From: Paracoccaceae bacterium
Lineage (GTDB): Bacteria; Pseudomonadota; Alphaproteobacteria; Rhodobacterales; Rhodobacteraceae
Reading direction: 5' to 3'
Assembly: GCA_018222665.1 (NCBI GenBank)
Contig: JAAEZW010000063.1
Coordinates: 1 to 8,545, forward strand
Length of the DNA: 8,545 nucleotides
A program made the position numbers and the translations under genes. Positions 1 through 6,462 of this stretch are shown here, one piece after another. Below the pieces are notes generated by a model, which was not told where the DNA came from, searched no databases, and was given only the letters and a program-made list of their open reading frames with translations. Numbering within the stretch: position 1 is the stretch's first letter; each line of letters starts with the position of its first letter.

Positions 1-90
1 CCTCACAACAAGGTGAAGGCGCGAGAGCGCAACCTTGATACCGCTTGCACTCAGATTCTGTCCCATCTACGATAAGAAAAAGTATAAAAT

Positions 91-94
91 GAGG
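91..94 (+). promoter_or_regulatory. Shine-Dalgarno that sets the start of the FAH-family gene
   Basis: GAGG lies six bases upstream of a GTG codon at 101. The reading frame is open further upstream (an ATG at 89 and a TTG at 35 are in frame), but neither has a visible ribosome binding site, and the ATG at 89 overlaps the GAGG itself. The GTG start gives a protein of usual family length, so this site decides the start. Confidence 0.6.
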
Positions 95-100
95 GTTATC

Positions 101-793
101 GTGGCACCATCTCTTTTCGAGTTGCAGCCTAATGCGTCTGTCGCAATTGATGGAGACACGCATGTGTTTCCAGTCAACCGCGTGTTTTGTGTTGGGCGCA
201 ACTATGCAGAACATGCCGCCGAAATGGGAAACACGGTTGATCGAAGTGCCCCATTTTATTTCACAAAATCCTCACAATCCGTCATTCACGGGCATCCGCA
301 AATAAAATATCCAACTGGTACGCAAAATTATCATCACGAGGTTGAGTTTGTGGTATTTATCGGAGTGGCGGGGCATAAAATCACGGCAGACGCCGCGATG
401 GATCATGTGTTTGGATATGCCTGTGGATTGGATATGACGCGCCGCGATCTGCAGGCCATTGCCAAGGAAAAGCGCCGCCCATGGGATTTGGCAAAGGATG
501 TTGAACAATCTGCGGTAATCGGCACCATTACATCCAAGGGCAATTTTGGTGACATCGGCCCACAGAAAATCGAACTTTTCGTAAATGATAAACCCGTTCA
601 AAGCGCGCATTTGTCGGACATGATCCATTCGGTTCCAGATATCATTTGCGATTTGAGTAAATATTATACCCTGCAAGCTGGCGACGTGATCATGACGGGA
701 ACACCCGCAGGCGTCGGACCTGTCGCGATAGGTGACAAGATGGACGCGCGCATTGATGGGCTATCAAATTTGGTTGTGACCGTTGAAACATAA
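101..793 (+). CDS. Fumarylacetoacetate hydrolase (FAH) family protein
   Basis: This encodes a 230-residue protein of the FAH family, metal-dependent enzymes that hydrolyse C-C bonds in acylpyruvates or fumarylpyruvate, or act as decarboxylases or isomerases in degradation of aromatic compounds. The family core is intact: FCVGRNYAEHA near the N-terminus, the metal-binding HHEVE (residues 78-82, Glu80 and Glu82), Asp111 in GLDMTRRD, Lys132 in WDLAKD, and the C-terminal AGDVIMTGTPAGVG glycine loop. The length matches single-domain bacterial members such as YcgM. GTG at 101 is chosen because GAGG precedes it by six bases and the extra upstream residues resemble nothing in the family. The gene overlaps the following Nudix gene by 11 bases, which suggests co-transcription. 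The family is certain, but the exact substrate cannot be told from sequence. Cytosolic; no signal peptide. Confidence 0.9.
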   Translation: MAPSLFELQPNASVAIDGDTHVFPVNRVFCVGRNYAEHAAEMGNTVDRSAPFYFTKSSQSVIHGHPQIKYPTGTQNYHHEVEFVVFIGVAGHKITADAAMDHVFGYACGLDMTRRDLQAIAKEKRRPWDLAKDVEQSAVIGTITSKGNFGDIGPQKIELFVNDKPVQSAHLSDMIHSVPDIICDLSKYYTLQAGDVIMTGTPAGVGPVAIGDKMDARIDGLSNLVVTVET

Positions 794-1265
794 AGCAAAG
801 CCACAAATCTCAAAAGGCAAGAACAGGTTCAAAAAACGAAAACCCAGAAAACAGGTTGGCGCAATCGCATATCGACGCACGAAATCTGGCATCAAAATCC
901 TGATTATCACTAGTCGCGGAACAGGTCGCTGGATCCTGCCCAAAGGGTGGCCTATGGAGAACACACCCGATAGCGACGCTGCCTTGATCGAAGCCTGGGA
1001 AGAAGCAGGGGTCAAGCGCATCAAAAGTGATCCGATGCATTGTGGTTCGTTGCGATATAACAAGGTCATGAAGGACGGCACCGACCAACCCATTGAAATG
1101 CAATTGTTCAGCTTTGAAACCGCAAAACTTTCAAAAAATTTCCCTGAACGAGGGCAACGAAAACTGCGTTGGGTGGGCGTTAACACCGCAATTCGAAAAT
1201 TGAGACAGCCTGAGTTAAAACCGATCTTAAAGCAACTTAAACGTCAAAGCCGCATAAATATGTGA
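783..1265 (+). CDS. Nudix hydrolase, DIPP-like
   Basis: This is a 160-residue Nudix protein, a family that hydrolyses nucleoside diphosphates linked to another moiety X. The sequence around WILPKGWPM and the Nudix box (residues 55-77) resemble the short alphaproteobacterial proteins related to diphosphoinositol-polyphosphate phosphohydrolases. In the box Gly55, Glu70, Glu73, Glu74 and Gly76 are present (EAWEEAGV). The usual Glu at position 7 is Thr61 and the usual Arg before Glu70 is Ile69, so the box is degenerate although the core metal-binding glutamates remain. The first 23 residues are very rich in Lys and Arg. The start is a TTG inside the end of the FAH gene. A TGA lies in frame just upstream at 777-779 and no ATG or GTG follows before the conserved VGAIAYR strand, so TTG is the only sensible choice. 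No clear Shine-Dalgarno is visible, so translation may be coupled to the upstream gene. Confidence 0.82.
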   Translation: MKHKAKPQISKGKNRFKKRKPRKQVGAIAYRRTKSGIKILIITSRGTGRWILPKGWPMENTPDSDAALIEAWEEAGVKRIKSDPMHCGSLRYNKVMKDGTDQPIEMQLFSFETAKLSKNFPERGQRKLRWVGVNTAIRKLRQPELKPILKQLKRQSRINM

Positions 1266-1316
1266 TCGCATCTTGCGCTCTCTTCGTATCTATAAAGTGT
1301 ACGCAAATGGGCATCG

Positions 1317-1901
1317 ATGGGCGCGATTAGAACCGAAAATTTTTCATCTGTAGAAATCACAACCGAACACGACTTGTGGGTTTGGTTATCGAACAACTTT
1401 TGTTCACAGGACAGTGTGTGGCTAATCACCTATAAGAAATCTACGCCACAAAAATACCTGTCCCGCGAACAAGTTTTGGACGCGCTAATCGCATACGGCT
1501 GGATTGACAGCATTCGGCGCAAGCTAGACGATCAGCGAACGATGCAGCTTATCTCCCAAAGAAAAACCCAGAGTTGGAGCGCGACTTACAAACGACGCGC
1601 AGAGCGATTAGAGGCCGAGGGCCGCATGCAGCAATCAGGGCGCGACGCAATTTCGCGATCCAAATTACTAGGACTATGGGACGCTATGCAGGATGTTGAC
1701 ACTTTGGTTATCCCCAATGACTTGCAAATCTTGCTAGATAAATATCGTACTGCAGCAACTTATTTTAAAAATTGCCCACCATCCTACAAACGCAATGTCC
1801 TCCGTTGGCTAAAATCCGCAAAGACCGAAAGAACGCGTCAAAAACGCCTGGATTCTATTTTCACAGAATGCAAAGCGGAAAATCGGATACCGCAAATGTA
1901 A
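1317..1901 (+). CDS. YdeI/OmpD-associated family protein
   Basis: This 194-residue protein belongs to the YdeI/OmpD-associated family, whose biochemical role is poorly known. Some members have been linked to resistance to cationic peptides or bacteriocins. The recognisable core is WLITYKK (residues 35-41), the family signature GWIDS (61-65) followed by RRKLDDQR, the segment RKTQSWSATYKRRAERL (82-98), EAEGRM (99-104), and a C-terminal PPSYKR...WLKSAK...R helix pair. It is complete at both ends, with ATG start and TAA stop. No good Shine-Dalgarno precedes the ATG, and an in-frame TAA at 1293-1295 rules out a much longer form. It has neither signal peptide nor membrane segment. It sits 51 bases after the Nudix gene on the same strand and converges with dxs. 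Family assignment is firm; the cellular function is not inferable here. Confidence 0.85.
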   Translation: MGAIRTENFSSVEITTEHDLWVWLSNNFCSQDSVWLITYKKSTPQKYLSREQVLDALIAYGWIDSIRRKLDDQRTMQLISQRKTQSWSATYKRRAERLEAEGRMQQSGRDAISRSKLLGLWDAMQDVDTLVIPNDLQILLDKYRTAATYFKNCPPSYKRNVLRWLKSAKTERTRQKRLDSIFTECKAENRIPQM

Positions 1902-1970
1902 CAATTGGTGCGAGCAAACCTGATGAAAGCGTTTACAAAATTCATAATTCACAAATAGTGTAAATAATTA

Positions 1971-1998
1971 TTGACATATTTTGTTTTTGATAAAGAAT
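1971..1998 (+). promoter_or_regulatory. Candidate sigma-70 type promoter
   Basis: A perfect TTGACA (1971-1976) is followed after 16 bases by AAGAAT (1993-1998, four of six matches to TATAAT). The 35 bases upstream are very rich in A and T, as in an UP element. Transcription would begin near 2005 and run into the non-coding gap. AT-rich DNA produces such matches by chance, so this is a prediction only. Confidence 0.4.
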
Positions 1999-2023
1999 AA
2001 ACCTGCTTAGACCCTCTGTTTAA

Positions 2024-2036
2024 GCACGTAACGTGC
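2024..2036. repeat. Perfect 6-bp dyad around one base (operator-like)
   Basis: GCACGT and ACGTGC flank a single A. It lies about 20 bases after the predicted transcription start of the candidate promoter, a position that would suit an operator. The spacer is too short for a stable RNA hairpin with all six pairs. No known regulator is recognised. Confidence 0.4.
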
Positions 2037-2077
2037 AGCTCCTTTTGTTGGCTACAAAGATGTTATGCGCGGTACGA

Positions 2078-2123
2078 TGGCGGACGATAAAACCGTTGTA
2101 TTCAAACTCTCAATCGTCCGCCA
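2078..2123. repeat. 11-bp perfect inverted repeat, loop 24
   Basis: TGGCGGACGAT (2078-2088) and ATCGTCCGCCA (2113-2123) are exact reverse complements separated by 24 bases. It is GC-rich inside an AT-rich region. There is no run of T after it on either strand, so it is not a typical intrinsic terminator. It could be a stem of a small RNA from the promoter at 1971-1998, or a 3'-UTR element. Confidence 0.55.
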
Positions 2124-2185
2124 ATTTCATCCATATATATTAATATATTGCATATTTTACGAATATGTGGAGTTTGTTCTGTGGT

Positions 2186-2229
2186 AAAAACGGACTGAGA
2201 GCTTCGAACGACGCATGAAGCTCTCAGTC
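2186..2229 (-). terminator. Intrinsic terminator downstream of dxs
   Basis: GACTGAGAGCTTC (2193-2205) and GAAGCTCTCAGTC (2217-2229) form a perfect 13-bp stem with an 11-base loop. On the minus strand the stem is followed by CG and then five T (plus-strand A at 2186-2190). It begins 67 bases after the dxs stop and is the likely end of the puf-dxs transcript. On the plus strand the stem is followed by ACTGCC and four T, so weak termination in the other direction is possible. Confidence 0.8.
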
Positions 2230-2296
2230 ACTGCCTTTTCCAATGCTAAGGAAATGTATTAGGCACCGCCATGCAAGCACAGTAATGCACAATATG

Positions 2297-4225
2297 TCAA
2301 TTATTATTTACACTTTGACGTGGGAGTGCCAATTTTTGCGCATCAGAACGTTGAAACACCTTAATGCAACGATCAAAAACGTGAGAAAGACTCATCTCAG
2401 CATCGCGATACATATCATCAGGCGATCCCTGATCAATAAAGCGGTCAGGCAAGAAAACTGTATCAATATTGATCCCGTCGGCCAACTGACCCGTCACCGC
2501 CAAATGTTGCAGAACAATCGCGCCAAATCCACCCATTGAACCCTGCTCGAGCGTTAAGACCGCCGCGTGTGATTCGACCAAGCTATCAACAAGATCTGTA
2601 TCAAGCGGTTTTGCAAAACGTGCGTCGGCCACAGTCACACTTATGCCCTGTTGCTCAAGCAACTGCGCAGCTTCAATAGCCACCTCAAGATGTGCACCAA
2701 ACGAAAGGATCGCCAGATCTGTTCCCGTCTTTACAACACGCCCTTTACCAATCTCAAGCGGTTCACCGCGTGTGGGAACAGAAGCGCCTGGACCCGTTCC
2801 GCGCGGATAACGGAAACAAATAGGGCCATCATCATATTCTGCAGCTGTCCGCACCATATGCGCAAGTTCTGCCTCGTCACTCGCGGCCATAACAGTCATA
2901 TTTGGCACATTCGCCATATAAGAAATATCCAAAATCCCACCATGTGTTGGGCCGTCTGCCCCTACCAAACCTGCACGATCAATCGCAAATCGAACGGGTA
3001 GGTTTTGCAGCGCTACATCATGCACAATTTGATCATAGGCACGCTGCAGGAACGTTGAATAGATCGCGCAAAACGGCTTCATTCCTGTTGCAGCCAACCC
3101 TGCGGCGAATGTAACCGCGTGCTGCTCGGCAATGCCCACATCATACACCCGACGCGGGTATTCTTTGGCCAGAATGTCAACGCCAGTTCCAGAGGGCATC
3201 GCCGCGGTTACGGCAACCACGCGGTTATCCTCTTTGGCTTCGGCAAGAAGGGATTTACCAAACACGCTTGTATACGAGGGCGAATTCGCAGGTGTCTTCT
3301 TCTGCACACCTGTCGACACATCAAATTTTGAAACTCCGTGATATTTATCAGCCGAATTTTCAGCAGGCGCGTAGCCGTACCCCTTTTTAGTGCAAACATG
3401 GATCAAGACGGGACCATTCGCACGCCCTTTGGCCGCACGCAGCGTGCTCAGCAGTTGTTCCATATCATGTCCATCAATTGGACCTATGTAATCAAAACCA
3501 AGCTCTTCGAATAATGTTGCTTGTCCAATTGTCCCTGTCACCAGCTGCTTGGCGCGTCGTGCATGATCACGCAATTTGAACGGCAGGTGATCATCCAGGC
3601 TTTCACCTATCTCTTTTAACTTTCCAAAAACATCATTGCTGTTGACCCGCGACAGGTAGGATGACATCGCCCCTACAGGCGGCGCGATAGACATTTCATT
3701 GTCGTTCAAAATGACAAATAACCGCTCTTTCTCACTTCCAGCGTTATTCAACGCCTCATAGGCCATTCCCGCTGAAATTGACCCATCCCCGATGACGGCG
3801 ATCGCGTCCCCAGTCGGCTGCCCATGCTTACGCGCAAGGGCAAATCCAAGTGCCGCCGAAATTGAGGTTGAACTGTGTGCCGCTCCGAAAGGATCATATT
3901 CGCTTTCGCTTCTTTTGGTGAAACCACTTATTCCGTCTGTCTGACGAAGTGTTTTCATCTGGCTGCGCCGACCTGTTAAAATTTTATGCGGGTAACATTG
4001 ATGCCCCACATCCCAAACCAATTTATCAAAGGGCGCATTAAATACGGCGTGAATAGCCACTGTCAATTCCACCACGCCCAGTGAGGATCCCAAATGACCG
4101 CCGGTCTGTGAAACCGTTTCAATAACTTCATTCCGCACCTCGCGCGCCAACACGCTTAGGTCACGATCTGACATTCGCTTTAAATCAGATGGGCTGTGTA
4201 CCGTGTCCAATAATTTTGTCTGCAT
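2297..4225 (-). CDS. dxs: 1-deoxy-D-xylulose-5-phosphate synthase
   Basis: DXS condenses pyruvate with glyceraldehyde 3-phosphate, using thiamine diphosphate, in the first step of the MEP isoprenoid pathway that supplies the phytyl tail and carotenoids of the photosynthetic apparatus. The 642 residues are the normal length. Seen in order: GGHLGSSLG (His44, a conserved catalytic-region histidine), the thiamine-diphosphate motif GDGS (146-149) ending in LNDN (173-176), the catalytic Glu367 in [24 protein letters not shown] with Asp424 and His428, and the C-terminal transketolase-like domain. ATG at 4225 is preceded by GAAGGAA at a normal distance. The gene is the last of the minus-strand unit, 139 bases after pufC. 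A terminator-like hairpin in its leader suggests that only part of the puf transcripts reach it. This position behind the puf genes is known in Rhodobacter and Roseobacter relatives. Confidence 0.97.
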   Translation of the reverse strand: MQTKLLDTVHSPSDLKRMSDRDLSVLAREVRNEVIETVSQTGGHLGSSLGVVELTVAIHAVFNAPFDKLVWDVGHQCYPHKILTGRRSQMKTLRQTDGISGFTKRSESEYDPFGAAHSSTSISAALGFALARKHGQPTGDAIAVIGDGSISAGMAYEALNNAGSEKERLFVILNDNEMSIAPPVGAMSSYLSRVNSNDVFGKLKEIGESLDDHLPFKLRDHARRAKQLVTGTIGQATLFEELGFDYIGPIDGHDMEQLLSTLRAAKGRANGPVLIHVCTKKGYGYAPAENSADKYHGVSKFDVSTGVQKKTPANSPSYTSVFGKSLLAEAKEDNRVVAVTAAMPSGTGVDILAKEYPRRVYDVGIAEQHAVTFAAGLAATGMKPFCAIYSTFLQRAYDQIVHDVALQNLPVRFAIDRAGLVGADGPTHGGILDISYMANVPNMTVMAASDEAELAHMVRTAAEYDDGPICFRYPRGTGPGASVPTRGEPLEIGKGRVVKTGTDLAILSFGAHLEVAIEAAQLLEQQGISVTVADARFAKPLDTDLVDSLVESHAAVLTLEQGSMGGFGAIVLQHLAVTGQLADGINIDTVFLPDRFIDQGSPDDMYRDAEMSLSHVFDRCIKVFQRSDAQKLALPRQSVNNN

Positions 4226-4240
4226 AGCGCGTTCCTTCAG

Positions 4241-4279
4241 AAAAAAGGGGCGCCGGCTTGCTAATGCAAACGCGACGCC
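4241..4279 (-). terminator. Terminator-like hairpin in the dxs leader (putative attenuator)
   Basis: On the minus strand, bases 4279-4273 pair with 4249-4255 (one G-U pair), base 4272 is bulged, and 4271-4266 pair with 4256-4261 (one G-U pair), closing an ATTA loop. That is a 13-bp stem. It is followed by CC and a run of six T (4246-4241), which is the form of an intrinsic terminator. The T-run ends 15 bases before the dxs ATG, just upstream of its Shine-Dalgarno, so no promoter could lie between. dxs must therefore be expressed by read-through of this site. The two G-U pairs exist only in the minus-strand RNA. Confidence 0.68.
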
Positions 4280-4282
4280 AGG

Positions 4283-4302
4283 CTCCTGTAGTCAACAGGG
4301 AG
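4283..4302 (-). repeat. Small imperfect hairpin in the pufC-dxs spacer
   Basis: CTCCTGT (4283-4289) pairs with ACAGGGAG (4295-4302) with one bulged G and a five-base loop. It lies directly upstream of the terminator-like hairpin in the transcript. Its role is unknown; it may be chance or part of a folded 3' UTR. Confidence 0.35.
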
Positions 4303-4333
4303 GGATGGAATGTGTCTGGGATCGCACCCAAAC

Positions 4334-4364
4334 GAATGGCCGCGCGACACCGCGCGGCCAATTC
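4334..4364 (-). repeat. GC-rich hairpin abutting the pufC stop codon
   Basis: GGCCGCGCG (4338-4346) and CGCGCGGCC (4351-4359) form a perfect 9-bp stem with a four-base loop, extended by GAAT/ATTC with one bulged base. The stem starts immediately after the pufC TAA in the transcript. Only a short TTT follows, so it is more likely a barrier to 3' exonucleases that stabilises the pufLMC mRNA than a strong terminator. Confidence 0.7.
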
Positions 4365-5471
4365 TTATTCATAGACTGGCGCGCCTGTCGTCGCGAGCTC
4401 TGGCCAATCTTTGATCACGTTGGTGCCTTGCAGCGGCTGCTGATACCCTTTGTGACATGTTTTACATGCAGCTTTAGGTGCATCACCATGTACTGGGCCA
4501 AGCCGCGTTTCTGGATACACATCCTGCAACGGAACAAGATAGTCGTTGTTCATTTCTTGGACCATACCGATACCAAGCGATGCTGTACCCCACTGAGGTG
4601 TTACCTGCTCTGCATCATAGAAAGCGCGGGAGTTGTGGCATAGCACACAGTTGCGTCCCAATGAGTTCGAGAAGTAGTTCATCAGTGAATACGTGCGTTC
4701 AGCATTCTGGATAAGTGGATCACCAGGTTCATTGGCAACGCGTGATTCATAATCATGAACCCCGATTGTCTCATAGCCCAAGAGATACTTTTCCAACGCG
4801 TCAGAAGGTAATGAAGTTGACTGGCTTAGAACCGTTGCACGGTTTTGATTAGCAGACCAACCTGCAGATGCCTCATTCACAGGTGTAATATTGAACCAGA
4901 TTTCACTTGGCACATGCTGACCACGGTGACACGTAAAGCATGTTACGCCAACTTCTTTGTTTGCATTGACGTGACCGGACCAATTTTCATTGACGTTTTG
5001 GGTCATCTGGATCATGCGACGTGCGACCACTTTGGTATAAAGTGCGTCTTCACCATAGGTTTCGACATCACCATCACCGTGGCAGTATGCACAGCCCTCT
5101 TCAGGAGCGATCCATTCTGTCATTGCACCCATCAAGCGACCAAAGTTGTCTTCGGTGAGATCACCCAACACTTGCACATTTTGGTAGATGTCTTTTGCAA
5201 GGGCTTCGGATCCATCTGGAACATAGGGCTCGTTTTCATAAACAAGCTCAATGTCGGGATCAGGCGTTGCCAAATCACTGTTGAATTCAGTGACCGACAT
5301 ACCCTGGCCCCGCGGACCTGTTTGCAAACTAGATGTTGCATATGGCTGTCCAAACACCACGACCATGATTGCTAGGAACACGGCCCCGCCTAGGGCACCG
5401 ATCAAGATAGCCGGACCATAGACGTTTGTTGGGTTTTCTTCATTCCAACGATTAAACCAACTTGGTAACAT
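4365..5471 (-). CDS. pufC: Photosynthetic reaction centre tetraheme cytochrome c subunit
   Basis: PufC sits on the periplasmic face of the reaction centre and passes electrons from soluble carriers to the photo-oxidised special pair. The 368-residue protein has four CxxCH haem sites: CAYCH (127-131), CFTCH (178-182), CVLCH (275-279) and CKTCH (336-340). Candidate sixth ligands match Blastochloris viridis in spacing: Met114 or Met117 for haem 1, Met153 or Met156 for haem 2, Met264 for haem 3 and His167 for haem 4. All four haems therefore look normal. Residues 19-40 form one membrane helix after a short cytoplasmic N-terminus. No lipobox cysteine follows, so it is probably held by an uncleaved helix rather than lipid. 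The ATG lies two bases after the pufM stop, with AGGAGG in the last pufM codons. It stands where Rhodobacter has pufX. Confidence 0.97.
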   Translation of the reverse strand: MLPSWFNRWNEENPTNVYGPAILIGALGGAVFLAIMVVVFGQPYATSSLQTGPRGQGMSVTEFNSDLATPDPDIELVYENEPYVPDGSEALAKDIYQNVQVLGDLTEDNFGRLMGAMTEWIAPEEGCAYCHGDGDVETYGEDALYTKVVARRMIQMTQNVNENWSGHVNANKEVGVTCFTCHRGQHVPSEIWFNITPVNEASAGWSANQNRATVLSQSTSLPSDALEKYLLGYETIGVHDYESRVANEPGDPLIQNAERTYSLMNYFSNSLGRNCVLCHNSRAFYDAEQVTPQWGTASLGIGMVQEMNNDYLVPLQDVYPETRLGPVHGDAPKAACKTCHKGYQQPLQGTNVIKDWPELATTGAPVYE

Positions 5472-5473
5472 GA

Positions 5474-6460
5474 TTAGTCCTCCTGGCCGATGAATGACTC
5501 ATAAGAGCCATAGTTTTCATAACCGTAGGAACCGTCATACATCGGAGCGAAGTAATGTTCTTGAGCCCAGATGAACCAGTTGTCCACCACCGTGCCAGTC
5601 AACAAGATACCGATACCACCTGTGATTGGACACAAGACTGCAAACCACCACGCCCAACGGTGGATACCCTCCATCGTGGCGTTAAAGCCCATAGTCCATC
5701 TCCAGAACAATGCAGCACGTTCTGATGCTGTTCCTCGATCATAGATTTGTTCCAATTCACGATCACCACCAAATCGTGTTACCGCCAGGATCGTTCCCCC
5801 ATGCATCGCGAAGAGAAGTACTGAACCGTATAAGAACACAATTGAGAGTGCATGGAACGGGTTATAATAGAGGTTGCCGTAGCGAATTGAGAATGCAGTG
5901 GTCCAATCCAAGTGTGGGAAAATCCCATATGGAACGGCCTCTGACCAGCTACCCATCAACACAGGACGGAACAGACCAAGGACAAGGAACAACCAAATCG
6001 CGGCGGCAAATGCCCATGCGACGTGTTTGCCCATCTTGTGCTGTTGCGCCAAGAGATAGGTTCTCAACCACCAGGTGCAGACAGACACCAACAAGAACAG
6101 CGAGCTAATTAGGTACCAACCACCTTGATCCAGCGGTGGCATACGCAAACCCCACTCTGGTCCTGGAGGTTCAAGTGCCAACCAAAAGAATTGGCGCAAA
6201 AACTCAGGTATTGACCAACCAACCTGGGCAAGCATATTCAAGCCGACTATGTTGAACCATAGTAAACCAGTAGCGAGCGATATCACCCCGGTCCAACCAA
6301 GGTAGACAGGCCCTAATTGTGCATTGCCAAGCCATCCAGCAAGATTTGAAAATCCAGGTGTGCCAATACGTTCGGACATCATATTGTTTTCGTTATCTAC
6401 ACCCATTTCGGCGGGTCCGCGGACCTGCACTTGTGTGAATATATTCTGATACTCAATCAT
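5474..6460 (-). CDS. pufM: Photosynthetic reaction centre M subunit
   Basis: PufM forms, with PufL, the membrane core that binds the bacteriochlorophylls, bacteriopheophytins, quinones and iron. The protein is 328 residues with five membrane helices. Counting from its Met1, every functional residue lies one position above the R. sphaeroides number: His183 (M182), His203 (special-pair ligand M202), Tyr211 (M210), Leu215 (M214), His220, Glu235 and His267 (iron ligands M219, M234, M266) and Trp253 (M252, at QA). The start MIEYQNIF matches the family; an in-frame extension to 6517 would lie inside pufL and is rejected. After the usual APM the chain continues about 20 residues with five tyrosines (308-320). 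Longer M tails occur in reaction centres that carry PufC. Its Shine-Dalgarno (GGGGA) is in the end of pufL, whose stop is two bases upstream. Confidence 0.98.
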   Translation of the reverse strand: MIEYQNIFTQVQVRGPAEMGVDNENNMMSERIGTPGFSNLAGWLGNAQLGPVYLGWTGVISLATGLLWFNIVGLNMLAQVGWSIPEFLRQFFWLALEPPGPEWGLRMPPLDQGGWYLISSLFLLVSVCTWWLRTYLLAQQHKMGKHVAWAFAAAIWLFLVLGLFRPVLMGSWSEAVPYGIFPHLDWTTAFSIRYGNLYYNPFHALSIVFLYGSVLLFAMHGGTILAVTRFGGDRELEQIYDRGTASERAALFWRWTMGFNATMEGIHRWAWWFAVLCPITGGIGILLTGTVVDNWFIWAQEHYFAPMYDGSYGYENYGSYESFIGQED

Positions 6461-6462
6461 AA

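Larger units (their letters stand above)
1902..2296. other. Convergent intergenic region between the YdeI-family gene and dxs
   Basis: This 395-base stretch holds no convincing protein gene on either strand. It is rich in A and T and contains, in order, a plus-strand promoter-like sequence (1971-1998), a 13-base dyad (2024-2036), an 11-bp inverted repeat (2078-2123), a 14-base AT palindrome (ATATATTAATATAT, 2135-2148) and a 13-bp hairpin with a T-run serving as terminator for dxs on the minus strand (2186-2229). No clear terminator for the three plus-strand genes is seen, although the 2193-2229 hairpin could act in both directions. Confidence 0.7.

Noticed and set aside
10..36. Hairpin AAGGT/ACCTT plus GCGC/GCGC with GAGA loop at the left edge
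   Set aside because: The stem is broken by an uneven internal loop and is not followed by a T-run. It may be the end of an upstream transcript, but nothing in the window supports a call.
84..89. TATAAA as -10 box of a promoter for the FAH gene
   Set aside because: No matching -35 lies upstream (TCCCAT at the expected place), and the transcript would start on top of the ribosome binding site.
272..676. Minus-strand ORF of 134 codons inside the FAH gene
   Set aside because: It is a shadow of the conserved FAH reading frame, with no family resemblance and no ribosome binding site of note.
2060..2143. A 27-codon plus-strand ORF starting with ATG in the convergent gap
   Set aside because: It has no Shine-Dalgarno, spans both arms of the 11-bp inverted repeat, and its translation shows no recognisable domain or membrane segment. 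The stems explain the sequence better.
2195..2200. CTGAGA, which resembles the core of a thiamine-pyrophosphate riboswitch, near the TPP-dependent dxs
   Set aside because: It is simply one arm of the perfect terminator hairpin, lies downstream of dxs and not in its leader, and no second TPP-riboswitch element is nearby.
4290..4295. TTGACT on the minus strand as a -35 box of a separate dxs promoter
   Set aside because: No acceptable -10 lies 15-19 bases downstream; the bases fall in the loop and arm of the small hairpin 4283-4302.
4845..5375. Plus-strand ORF of 176 codons opposite pufC
   Set aside because: Cys- and His-rich composition is the mirror of the pufC coding frame; pufC has all four haem sites, so this is a shadow.
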